A stretch of DNA of 64,000 nucleotides, taken from Strongylocentrotus purpuratus (Eukaryota; Echinodermata; Echinoidea; Camarodonta; Strongylocentrotidae). The DNA is taken from NCBI RefSeq assembly GCF_000002235.5, contig NW_022145606.1:48606685-48670684 (forward strand). Reading direction: 5' to 3'. Under the pieces are notes generated by a model. That model was not told the DNA's origin, did not search any database, and saw only the letters and a list, made by a program, of their open reading frames with translations. The position numbers and the translations under genes were made by a program. Below are positions 34,226 through 44,916 of the stretch, piece after piece (the first letter of the stretch is position 1; every line of letters starts with the position of its first letter).

Positions 34226-36002
34226 ATAGAAAAGAAAATTGGGCACTTCTTCCACCTTCAAAAAGAGGCGCTCACCAGGGATTAAAAAAAGCACTTATGA
34301 AAATAGGAAATGGCATTTGTCTACGGAAAAGGGGGCCCCATCAAATTTTGATAGGGGCATTTATAAGATGTGAAAAGGGGCACTTATCAAAAGGGGATAG
34401 GTCTCTTATTAGAAAGGAAAAGGGGCATGTATCATTGTTAAAAGGGAATTATCAGAAGTAAAAGGGGGCAAATATTACACCTGAAAAGAGGCTATGAGCA
34501 GGTATGAAAAGGGGCACTTAACAGAGGTGAAAAGGGGAAGGCCCACCTTTAAAAATTAATAGGGGCACTTCTTACTAACTTTAAGGGGCAATTTCCGGGT
34601 ACTAAAACAAAATGTAGGGCACCGCCGCCTCTAAATGTAACTTAATGAGAACGGGTGTAATATGGGAACATTTTCAAGAAATGCAAAGGACACAAGTCTT
34701 GCAGAGGCATTCTGAACACGATGCATCTTCATTATGTGTGAATCTGACAAACCAATCGTAATAATTAACAACTTTTTTCATATTTTCGGGGCGTACTACA
34801 TTTAATATGTAGTAATGAACTCATCATAACATATTTTTGGGGTGAGATAACTGACAATTAAAAGTTCAAGTTGAGATGCAAATTTGGGGTAGTTCTCCTT
34901 TTTCAAGTCCATTGCTTTTTTGTGAGGGTATAGAAACTATATGGCAAGTGTTAATGTGAAGAGTTACTGCATAATGTAGGCCTACCGTTAGGCGCCGAAT
35001 GGTATAGAGTGCATATTTAGTCAAGATAATTTGTTACTTTTTCGCAGATAAATATGTTCAGACAGCATGAATTGTAACAATAACACCACCAAACATATAC
35101 AACTTGACCACTTTACATGTATATGGACATAAAGAATACATTTTCCTTCACTTTTTTCTGATTTGTTATGCTTTGGTTTTCTCACATTCATTAAAAGACA
35201 ACCGCCTCCCCAAAACCAAATGTACAAATCAACTCTCACAACACACACACATTGACTAACAATAACAAAGCCCTCTAAATTGAGGTGAAAAGGGGCACTT
35301 CTTTTACCCACAATATATCATATTAAAAACAGTATGAAATACTCACTGTATTTGTATAATCAATCAGTAGGCCTTTAAGTGCAGGTCAATGACGTCATTT
35401 CTGCCTACTTTAGGTACAGGATGAGTTGTTTAGATGTAAATTTAGTTGAGTAATAAATGAATTATACACAATCGGTTAGGATTTCTAAAATTACTGTCCG
35501 TGGTAATATTCCGTGTACTAAAACCCTGTTCAAAGCGTAGGACGTTCTACGAATGGCTCAAACTGGTATAACTTGTGAGAACGAAGAAAACTTAAACAGG
35601 AGTATTTCGAATCACAATTCCAGCCAAATGTTTAAGTGCTCAATTTTGCTTGCATTGAAATCTCCTCATTCCAAATGCGATATAACCTGCTTTAGTTAGT
35701 CAGTATGACAGTTATCAAAAGTCGACTCCCTGTTTCGAAGAGACCGACATAAAGCAGCCCACGAGGAAATACTAACATACAGCGTCACCAAGTCTAGTTG
35801 AACGTGACCAGGTCGAGAAAAATAAATAGAAATGTTGACAATACCTCGCTCGCATGAATAAACTTTGCAGATAAGTATTCGTGTCGGATTTCGATGTTGC
35901 ATTACAGGGGTAGCGGAGAGTCTTTCAGATTAGGGGTGCACCAACAAAAGAGCACTTTCTTTAAAAAGAAGAGGAATCCTATATACAAATAATAACCTCA
36001 GC
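34226..36002. repeat. 2.17 kb tandem unit, copy 3 (truncated)
   Basis: Follows copies 1 and 2 until the AATAATAACCTCA word at about 35990-36000, then breaks off into the palindrome array. More diverged on its right half than copies 1 and 2 are from each other. Confidence 0.8.
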
Positions 36003-36059
36003 TGGTTTTGTTTACGAAGCGCCCGTCAGGAGAGTACACGATAGAGTACACGATAGAGT

Positions 36060-36250
36060 ACACGATAAAATTGACGATATCGTGAACTTTATATCGTGAA
36101 CTTTTCACGATAAAATTCACGATATCGTCAATTTCATCGTGAAAAGTTCACGATAAAGTTCACGATATCGTCAATTTCGTGAATTTCTTCGTGAAAAATA
36201 TGCGATAAAATTGACGATATCGTGAATTTTATCGCATATTTTTCACGATT
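36060..36250. repeat. Array of four adjoining palindromes around ACGATATCGT
   Basis: Four dyads are centred on GATATC at about 36078, 36123, 36166 and 36218, a spacing of 43-52 bases. Two are long: 36096-36151 and 36191-36246, each 56 bases with only a few mismatches across the axis. It directly follows the break in the third 2.17 kb copy. No coding content. Confidence 0.8.
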
Positions 36251-38128
36251 TAGTCTATTCGCGATGTCCCTTCAGGGCCACCATACAAAACTGAAACTTG
36301 ACCACGCTACCAACACATATCTTTAATGAGTTCTAGCTTAAAATCTCACCATGTGTCATTTTCGTGGTTGTGTAGTGCCTGGTCACATGTCTTTTGTTTG
36401 TGAAAACCTAATTGTAGCCCAATATTTCTATAGCGGGGGAACATGGTGAGAGGGCGCTCGACAACATTCCCTTGTTAGTGCCCTTGACTGTATGACAGTT
36501 TAGCCGACCCGGATTGAGTTGGGCCGAATATGACGAATATTGTTTTGCTGGCCGGACTAGCACAACATAAAAGAATATACGCCATGTCATGACCTACTAA
36601 AAGCAAGTTGGCCAAACTCTGGGTATAGATGGTTTTGATATTTTTAAAAGATCGTTTAAACATTGAGAGGTACCCCTTTGTGCACTTCCGAATAATCAGT
36701 TTCTTCAACCCCCCCCCCCCCCCGCCCCCATCCCAATATATGTATTCTTCTAGATCCACTCAACCTCTATGAATAATGATTACATAACTTTCATGGCAAC
36801 CTATCAGGTGTCATCTCTACGCGTTTGGTACTATCAACATTTTTCTATCCATGCGTAGATTATATATACGGACTGGAAATGCTCCTCCCCCTACCCTATC
36901 ACACTCTGGATAAACTGTATTTATTACGTCATCCCTCCAATATGGGCAAGGGGTTGGGGGGCAATCCAATCCTCATTTGTATGACAGTAGAAAAATAAAT
37001 CAATATGAATAGCGAAAGTTTGAAATAAATCCATCATAATGAAAGAGTTATGCAAGTTTGAAATATGATATATGCGTTTCTTACGTCGGCACTTTTGTCA
37101 GTGGATTGTGACGTAAATAAGGAAAACTGTCCCATTTGTCGTGTACAAAATATATTTTCCCCTGTTTTTCCCCCATATGCCGTCTCCCTTGGGGTACTAC
37201 TAAACATCCATCGTAGATAGCCTATTATTACAAGTTCTCTGAAAATACAAGATTCCTCTGAGTCATCCATTTAAAAAATAAATGAAATGGTCGTATTTGT
37301 TAAGTGTTGGAACAAATGGGAAAATAGTTCACCACTACATCACAGTGACATTACCGGTGTGGCCAATTTGAATTTCCCTAAAGTGTAGTGATTACAACTC
37401 TCAACATTTAATAGCTGTGATACCTTAGGGACGATACCTCATTGACATGTTACATGAATGTATATATTGTTTAAGTATACTTATTTTACTGTTGTACCCC
37501 TACTGTAATACCATATCAAGAAATAATGTTTAACACAAAATACCTACTTTAGATTAGAGCATATAAGAATAAAAGAAAATGGAGGGTATGTAAGAAGAAC
37601 GAGAGAAGAAGACGAAGAAGAAAGAATATTTAAATGTATATTCATCATGATCATGTATATTATATCAAATATATACTAAAACAGGGCCCTATGAATGTCA
37701 ATTATATGTTGTTCCTATGTTCATATGTCGAAGCAAGATTGTTCATGTGCATATAAACAATTATCGTATATGGACACAATAAAGAAATGAAATGAAAAAT
37801 GAAATAAGTAATGCACCAGTTACACGTTGTCTCCTGGGTATCGACTGCACAGTTTTTCATGTGGTTTATTACTAAAGCAGTCACAAGGTGGCGCTAGAAC
37901 AACGCATCCCTTCATAATGAAAGAGTCATCAGTATTATTGTTCGGACATCTGTGGTAACATTCATGTTTGCTTTTACCACAATTTCATGAATCAAGATCC
38001 AGATTGATAAACAAAACCTGATAACTCAATGTTTATATATCTTTTTGCACAGATATCATACATATAAGTTTTAACTGTCGTAGAGTTGTAATAAAACCAA
38101 TATACAAAAGATGCACATGTTGGAGTGC
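36251..38128. other. Intergenic, mostly unrecognised
   Basis: Contains a C-run at 36709-36722, a repeat at 37300-37390 that is inverted relative to 7640-7725, and a poly-A-like LINE-tail stretch near 37775-37810. No gene is seen. Confidence 0.4.
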
Positions 38129-38212
38129 GTCGGTAGGAAATGTGTGCACAAGGTACCTTTGAATGGTTTTAGACCAAATTCAAAGGTACCACGTGCACAC
38201 AATTCCACCGAC
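38129..38212. repeat. 84-base hairpin
   Basis: Arms 38129-38164 and 38178-38212 are complementary: CACAAGGTACCTTTGAAT pairs with ATTCAAAGGTACCACGTG, and further out GTCGGT pairs with ACCGAC. The loop is 13 bases. It could be a small MITE or the stem of a structured RNA; the sequence alone does not decide. Confidence 0.7.
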
Positions 38213-38264
38213 CCACGAATTAAACCTATGCATCATCTGTTTTTATAAAATGGGGCCCCCAAAA

Positions 38265-38690
38265 TCGTCAAAAATACAAAAATCTGTTATTTTACAAATT
38301 TATCGGGTGCATGGCAAATCATGCTTTCCGGTAATTACCGGACGCATGATTTTTGTCATAGCCATGCTTTCCGGTAATTCCCCTGAAATCTGATTGGTCA
38401 ATTACTGGGTTACTACCGGAAAGCATGATTTCATGAAACTTATCATTATTTTTTTTTTTTTTTTTTTGTAATTGTCAGTTTACATTAAACTGTAAATTTA
38501 AACTCTATTTTTTTTAAATTAATTTTATCCCCCAACAAACATTATCAAAACAAATTATTAAAGAAAAAGAAACAATTATCAAAGAAAAAAAAATTATCAA
38601 ACAAAATTATGAGAATTTTCAAAAAAATATCGGGTGCATCCAGTAAAAATAACTACACAGTAATTGACCAATCAGATTACAGCGTTTCTT
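38265..38690. mobile_element. Foldback/MITE with GCATGATTTCCGGTAATT motifs
   Basis: ATCATGCTTTCCGGTAATTA near 38318-38337 is repeated near 38363-38378, and faces its reverse complement near 38414-38430. CTGATTGGTCAATTACTG (38389-38406) faces CAGTAATTGACCAATCAG at 38658-38675. The ends share ATCGGGTGCAT at 38301 and 38628. A T tract lies at 38449-38467. No coding capacity. Ends are approximate. Confidence 0.6.
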
Positions 38691-39344
38691 CTACCCATCT
38701 TATAATGGTTACTTTATGCATTGTAGTTTATTTCTTTGCTATTTTTGTTTTCTATTTCCCTTTTTTAGAACACATACACATTTGTATTCGTAACAATTTT
38801 TCCTTTAAACCACCACTGTTAGAGGAACCATTTGTTTCCAGTCTCACCTTTTTTATTCCTTTTTGTTGTATTATAATTATGCCGCAGAAAAATCAACTAC
38901 TTATCATATTTAAATCATTAAATGAGTAAGATGTGTACTGTATTTGTGTGAATAACAAATGAAGCATTCTACTTCATCTATAGGGCAATCCCAACACATG
39001 ATACAATTGCATATCAATAAAGAATGAAATAATGAAAAGTAATAATGTTACTTGAGTTTCGTATGCACCTGTAAAGATTTACTCAATTTAATTATCACTT
39101 AAAAAATCAACTACTATTATACACAATTACTTAATCTTCCAACACACGTATTCATCTATTGTATGAACTTCGTGAATTCTTTCGTCACACAAACCTATTT
39201 ACAATACAATAAATAGTGCTATTTTAGTAGCGATCCAAGGTATAGTTGTCGAAATAATGAATAATATAATGTGTATATGTATATACATATAATACATATA
39301 AAGTACATTATAATACATATAAAGCACACATAATACATACATTC
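38691..39344. other. Intergenic, nothing recognised
   Basis: AT-rich, with repeated ATACATATAAAGTACAT words near 39285-39330 and again near 39550. Confidence 0.4.
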
Positions 39345-39491
39345 CATGTAGAAGGCCGTCTACATAGAAAGAAATTGAGGGGAAGACCTCGTAAAGGCTT
39401 TCTATATGATTTGATTGCGGAATGTGGAGCAGCGGGATATGAAATGCTGAAACGGATGGCTAAAGACCGAAGTACTTGGCGAGACACTTGA
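39345..39491 (+). pseudogene. LINE 3' end fragment
   Basis: A 48-codon plus-strand stretch ending in TGA reads HVEGRLHRKKLRGRPRKGF, then a YDLIAECGAAGYE segment, then MAKDRSTWRDT. The GRPRK...W/Y.D......A.DR..WR pattern is the C-terminal end of many non-LTR retrotransposon polyproteins. The rest of the element is absent, so this is a 5'-truncated insertion. ATACATATAAAGTACAT words on both sides may be part of the target or a tail. Confidence 0.7.
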
Positions 39492-40380
39492 AGTAGAACT
39501 CTGATTGGGTCACTGAACCTGTCATAAACTGACAGATCACTATTGATGAATACATATAAAGTACATATAATACAAAAGTTGGTTTATAATAAAGATATGT
39601 ACAATTTTACAACAAGTACATTAGCTACATGCATTCCATGAGACTCATCGGGTATAATGTCTCATATTTAAATGGTGATGTGAAGTACTGACATAAATTG
39701 CATTATTTTGATATAAATGCTCCGAAAATATATTGAATAATACCAAACGTAATACAAGGTCATTAACAAATAGATCGTTGTATTATGATATTATCCTAAT
39801 TGAACACAACCGAGTGAATGAGACAAAACCGGGAGGGCCTGTTGCCCGAAAATATACATGTATTATTTCACGTTCTGTTTCCTTTTCCTTCATCTCTCCC
39901 CCAATCGAATGGGGGTGGGGGGGGGGGATACTCAGCGTTGAGGGCATGTAAAATAACATATGTTTAAAGATCCACAATAGCTGTAAGCATGTATTTCTGC
40001 AGTATTTCGCCATCAAAATCATCACATATACAATTCAAATAACTTTCCAAACAAATGGAATAGGCAAAACAAATTTTAAAAAAATTGATGAATAAAACGT
40101 ATACCTAAATCCCAAACTCGTATCTAAATCCAAACAATTCCCAAATAGCTGTTTTTTTATGAATCTACATCGTCGATCATCATTACACTTGATTCATAAT
40201 AAGTGCAAAAACACATTTGTACATAAGTGTTTCTTTATCTAAATGTAAAGCAACATGCTGCTTAGATCATTTGAAAAAACTGTAATAAGGAGTGAAATTA
40301 TTCCAAGTACGATGATGGAAATGAGGGATGAGTTACATGCAATAACATAATTACCAATGACAATGCATAAAGCTGGTAAG
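39492..40380. other. Intergenic, nothing recognised
   Basis: AT-rich; a G-run at 39911-39928. No gene is seen. Confidence 0.4.
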
Positions 40381-40385
40381 CAGGC

Positions 40386-40585
40386 CCCCCCCCCCTCCCC
40401 ACTCCGTGATCAGAGGGATACCATGTGTGTTACCAAAATGTCCGGTAAAGGGGTACTTTTCAAGCACCAAAGTCCGGCTCGTAGTACACAGAAGCCCGTT
40501 TAACACACCGGACTTAGGGGTGTTTTCAAAAAGAGGGAACATGCATATGCGTACCCTAAATAACACTGAGTGGGGGGCCGGGGCA
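40386..40585. repeat. Possible ~200-base inverted-repeat element
   Basis: The left end CCCCACTCCGTGAT and right end ATAACACTGAGTGGGGGG-like are roughly inverted, with C- and G-runs outermost. The class is unknown. Confidence 0.35.
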
Positions 40586-40633
40586 GGGGCCTACATTATC
40601 CAAATATGAAGATAAATAAATTGAACTTCATTT

Positions 40634-40725
40634 CTCCTGGAAGTTAACATGTTGACTACTGATTTAACATATTTCTCATAGCTTGAATTCAAAACTAGCC
40701 CGGTTCCAGTAGTAAACGGGTTAAC
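40634..40725. repeat. Hairpin MITE, second copy of the 9.9 kb family
   Basis: Ends GTTAACATGTTGACTACTG and CAGTAGTAAACGGGTTAAC are inverted copies. It matches the ends of the element at 9875-9957. It lies just downstream of the last exon of NLR gene 1. Confidence 0.65.
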
Positions 40726-40887
40726 GAATACCAGGGAGTAGATCAGGTATATATCAGGTATGAGACAATGCAGCATGTGAACTTGACTGGGTAGTGTGTA
40801 GTCATCACTGGAACTCATCCAACGGGAGAAAAACAATGATGTCATGTACAATGCAAGGCACTATGTCAGCTGCAGCTGCACTGTGGT

Positions 40888-40932
40888 TTAATCAGTGTGG
40901 GTAATGTGGTACTCATGATGCTCATAGCCATC
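40888..40932 (-). CDS. NLR gene 1, last coding exon (candidate)
   Basis: Acceptor (gttttctcgttcag) at 40933-40934, then 14 codons (DGYEHHEYHITHTD) and a TAA stop at 40890-40888. It starts in phase 0, as required after the short exon 44916-44817, and is the only good acceptor plus stop that I found in the expected phase. It would give the receptor a short His-rich polar tail after the LRRs. No AATAAA (TTTATT on the plus strand) occurs in the next 500 bases, so the 3' end is not placed. Transcript evidence could replace this exon. Confidence 0.5.
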   Translation of the reverse strand, partial: DGYEHHEYHITHTD

Positions 40933-40934
40933 CT

Positions 40935-41875
40935 GAACGAGAAAACATATTTGGAATTACGATAGGAAGAATAATATTCAACGACATACTGAAGTGCATT
41001 GTTTACGTATTCACTGGATTTTACATATGATAAGATCAAGAGCTTTGGTCTCTTTATATCTTTATTTCAAAGATGCTACGTTTTATTCTATGTTCGCAAT
41101 GACAAATGTCAGTTTTGTTGATGAATTCCTGTTTGTGGTTCCTATTTCTTTCTAGGTAATGATGTGTATTATTGTAAAATATAAGGAATTCTTTCCCAAA
41201 GGCACCATTGAATTCAATTATTCTCTAGCTGGGGACTTTTGAATAAAGATGAAACAGAAAACAGTGTTATAGGTAACGTCCTGTCCAGGTTATCATGATT
41301 TGTTTCATTTGCTATACCTGAGCCATAATGGGCCGATAGTAGGGGTCCTGTTACAGAAAGCAGAAAATGACTTATTAGCTATGTGATTCCCTAATTTTCT
41401 TATCAGCATACAACATGACGCTTAACTAATAAACCTAAGTAAAATCATCCTGAAAAGAAAGAAGGCAACTCTCATACATCACTTCATCAACCAAATAGCG
41501 AATTTACTATTTCAGGTCCCTTATTTCATAATGATAATTGTTAATAAAGATAGATCTATATGTTCAGTATTAGTTAGCATTATATGAAAACACAGGGCCT
41601 CAATCCAATGACGTAGCATGGGTCTAATCACTGATAGTGGCTTTAAGGGGGGGGGGGCTAATTGATGTAACAAATAGCAGCATTTACATATACCCTGCGA
41701 AACAAATCTCATTTAATTTCGATAGAAATGGATACGATTGTATTGCTAATCCGCACATGAAATTGCACACGCTCTGCTCCATGGGGAGAAATCTGGCTCA
41801 GGCGCCATTTTAAAAACTCCAACCACATTCACATTCGCTTTATACGGGCATCACCGGGTACCCATTTAACACCTA
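40935..41875 (-). other. Intron of NLR gene 1, 3' part
   Basis: AT-rich sequence without a recognised exon; a G-run at 41647-41657. Confidence 0.4.
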
Positions 41876-41884
41876 GCCTAGGTG

Positions 41885-41980
41885 GAGAGTGACATATGTA
41901 GATTACTGCGGGACTTGAACCGCGAACCATGTGATCCAAAGTCCGTTGGCGTATACACTAGACCGCTACACCTCTCCTCT
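41885..41980 (-). mobile_element. tRNA-derived SINE head
   Basis: On the minus strand, GGTGTAGCGGTCTAGTG resembles box A and GCGGTTCAAGTCCCGC contains a standard T-loop box B. The anticodon position reads TTG, pointing to a tRNA-Gln-like ancestor. The anticodon stem and acceptor stem do not pair, so it is a SINE or tRNA pseudogene. Confidence 0.65.
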
Positions 41981-42224
41981 CTCTTCATCTTTCTCCCCCC
42001 CCCCCCTCTCCATTTTCTGGATGGACGATTCGTGAGCTTCGATGAATCCTCTAAGTACCGTCATGGTCGCAAAATGAACAAGTCAACGCAAAGCGTAGCA
42101 TCCCCTCGCAGGGGACAAATGGTCTATATACGTCAGAACAAGTTACCTTCATTAGACTATACTATTATATTACTAGGAAAGGAAGTTAACCACATTTTCG
42201 CATATATAATTATTACGTATTTTT

Positions 42225-42515
42225 GCATATTAAATGAGCTATGACCTTTCATCTTTGACCTAGGCCTACATACTCCGAAATCGAACTAAGGCTGTATTTT
42301 TATACCATGTACCTTCATATCAAATTTAATTAAAATCTGTCAAACATTACTTAAATTATCGAACGGAAACCAGATGCGCATATTTAATGAGCTATGACCT
42401 TTGACCTACAAACCCCGAAATCGAACTTGGGCTGTATTTTGATACCATGTACCTTCATATCAAATTTCATTAAAATCCGTCAAACATTACTAAAGTTATC
42501 GATCAGAAACCAGAT
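42225..42515. repeat. Two-copy tandem repeat, ~140-base unit
   Basis: AATGAGCTATGACCTTT, CCGAAATCGAACT, ACCATGTACCTTCATATC and GTCAAACATTACT occur twice in order (42230-42370 and 42387-42515). The copies are clearly diverged. Noncoding. Confidence 0.75.
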
Positions 42516-42779
42516 TTGTTACGAAAGGACGTCGGCGAGGGGAAAATAACTGAAGAGTGAAGATAATGTTGACAAATACTCATCCGATTTTTATTCATTA
42601 ACGGGTTTTGAGTGATTTTCAGACGGTTGCGGAATTATTGCAGAGGATTATGAAATGTATTTTGTAACAGTTGCTCAATATTTTCTGTAAAAGTAAAGAA
42701 TTAGTTATATGACTTGCAGTCGAATCGTATCATTACTCATAGAAATCCACCATGTCCCCGATTTTTGTTTTACTTCGAA

Positions 42780-42950
42780 CTTTCCTCAACCCCCTTCCCC
42801 CCCCCCCTATTTCCCTCTCCTTCCTATACCTCTCAATCTCCCTCTGTATCCTTCTAAATCTCAGCATATTCCTCTGCTACTTTTCTCCTCTCCTTCTCTC
42901 CCATTTTTTTTCTCTCCTCCTCCTCTCCTTCTACCCATCTATTTATTTAA
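42780..42950. repeat. Pyrimidine-rich tract
   Basis: CT-rich for about 160 bases with a C-run near 42798-42807. A second CT-rich stretch is at 43105-43215 and a third at 43365-43500. They yield open frames only because they lack purines; I do not count them as genes. Confidence 0.7.
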
Positions 42951-43659
42951 TTATAATTCAATGTTACAGTACGTAAAAAAATTATTTAATATTAATATAT
43001 CTTGTTTATATATTCTATGTATGAAACAAAATTATGAATGAATAATAACATAGCGAACTATCTATTCCTATGATATACCAATACTTCTTACCTAAAACTT
43101 TTTTTTTCTCTCTCTCTCTCTCGCTCTAGATTTATCTCCCTCGTTACTTTTTTCTTGGTCTCATTCTATTCCTTTGCCAGTTTCCCTCTTTCCGCTTCTA
43201 TCATTCCTGTTCTTCCTTCACCCTATTATATTCATTTCATTCCTATTTAGTGTTCAAGAAGAATTGCACTTGTAACATACATGTTTATATATTCCGTGTA
43301 AATAAAGACAGATACGTGATTTATAAGAGCTATGGTCAATGTATTAACCTATGGTGTACCTCCCCTCTCCTATCCACCCTCTTCCACCTCTCTGGCTCTC
43401 CAACCTTTTTTTATTCCTCGGTCGCTCTGCTTAGCTTTATTCTCTACTCTTCTACTAATCTCTTCTCTCCTCTGCCTTTCGCTTCTTCTCTTTCTCATTA
43501 ATGCTGAGAAATTGACATGGTCTATATATATCTTTGTTTTAATTTGTATATATATAATTTTTTTAATATGTGCATGATTGTTATTGTTATTCGTGTCAAT
43601 TTAGTTGTATGATTAAGATCACGGAATGTTCTCAATAAGCCTATTTAATAGTCAATCAA

Positions 43660-44000
43660 ATAAAAGGCATACATCAGAAATTAAAATGGGCAGTTAGAAA
43701 AACGGGAAAAGAGAATTCATAAGAAAGGAAAAGGTTCGTTTGTCAAAGTAAAAGGCACCTTGCAAACTTGATGAGGGGGACATATAAAAGGGGAAAGGAC
43801 ATTTATTGCAAACAAATAGCGGTACAATAAAAATGAACAATTTTCTTACGTAAAAGGAAGCGCTTCTGGTGTACTTGAAAAAAAAACAGGAGGCATTGTG
43901 CCCCTCCCCGTGAGCACCGACTCTGATGCAGATAAAGTACGCTCCAAATAGAGAGAAAGAGACAACCGGAGAGCAACGGGAGGGGGGGGGGCAGTATTAA
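43660..44000. repeat. GGGGCACTTAT-family fragment
   Basis: Words such as GAAAGGAAAAGG, TCAAAGTAAAAGGCA and a final G-run at 43980-43991 match the family at 10258 and 29360. Confidence 0.5.
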
Positions 44001-44816
44001 AAAGCATACAACATTAAACACAGAAATAATCAATGGTGCAATTAAGAAATGGTTTAAGAGTGGTAGCACAAATGAAAATAACAATTTAATTGAACAAACA
44101 AAACAAGTTAAAAGAACCGAAACACAGCAAATAAGGTCAAGTGAATGAGCTCATGTTATAACGATAGTAGCACCACCCCTACCCCCCCCCCCCAAAAAAA
44201 AAAAAAAAAAAAACACCCAACAATGAAGTGATTAAAGAAAGAAACTTCTCAAATTCATGCAAGGAATAAAGAAAATAAATCATACTAAAAAATCGTACTA
44301 TCGAAACAACACCGAAAACGAAGATAATATTTGATGAAATATTTGATAGAATGTTGAAGTGCAAATCCAGACGGAGGAAACAAAGTGAAGTATACGTGAA
44401 GTATACGTGTAAAAACGTAATAGGAACAGATGGGAGAGAAGAAATATAAATTATGTCATTTAGCAACGTTTCGATATTCTGTTGAGCATTTAGTGTCTAG
44501 GAAATGGAATAACAATCATCAACAACAATAAAGACAGAGACCCTCGACAGAGACAAAAGAGTATGATACCAAAACTCAAAATATAAAACAGTTTAAAAAA
44601 CTTACCAAGCAGAAGGGGATGATTTTACAAGAAGAAAAAAAATAACACTAAGGAAACGTTAACAAAGAAAATGGGCCAAAAAATGGAAAGAAAATATAGA
44701 AATTGAATATCAAAAACGCTAATACAGAACAATATTTGCATCATAGCGGTCATTATACAGATGAAAATAAGAAATAGTGAAAGTGTACAGTGCACACAAC
44801 GTGGAGCGATACTTAC
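44001..44816 (-). other. Intron of NLR gene 1
   Basis: A-rich sequence with a C-run then A-run at 44181-44212. No exon is seen. Confidence 0.5.
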
Positions 44817-44916
44817 ATGAAAAAGCGACACATCGAGGTTGCCTCTTAATGATGCTTGAAGACCTTTGATATGAGATTCCAGTCTGCCGCCCTCTTCAGT
44901 TCCACACCACCATAAC
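44817..44916 (-). CDS. NLR gene 1, short cassette exon (second)
   Basis: A 100-base exon with acceptor ttttctgaacatag and a perfect GTAAGT donor. It enters in phase 2 (one base completes the Arg codon from exon 51876) and leaves in phase 0. It encodes 33 residues with the pattern LWWCGTEEGGRL, HIKGL, LDVSLFH, which matches the 32-residue exon at 56296-56392 (CGT..GRL..HI.GL..S...L.V..LH). Matching residues, phases and length between the two support both. It probably caps or links LRR blocks. Confidence 0.75.

Noticed and set aside
41900-41980. Functional tRNA-Gln gene on the minus strand
   Set aside because: Box B is good but anticodon and acceptor stems do not pair; a SINE or pseudogene is more likely.
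42709-43041. Pro/Leu/Ser-rich plus-strand frames
   Set aside because: They come from pyrimidine-rich simple sequence with few possible stops.
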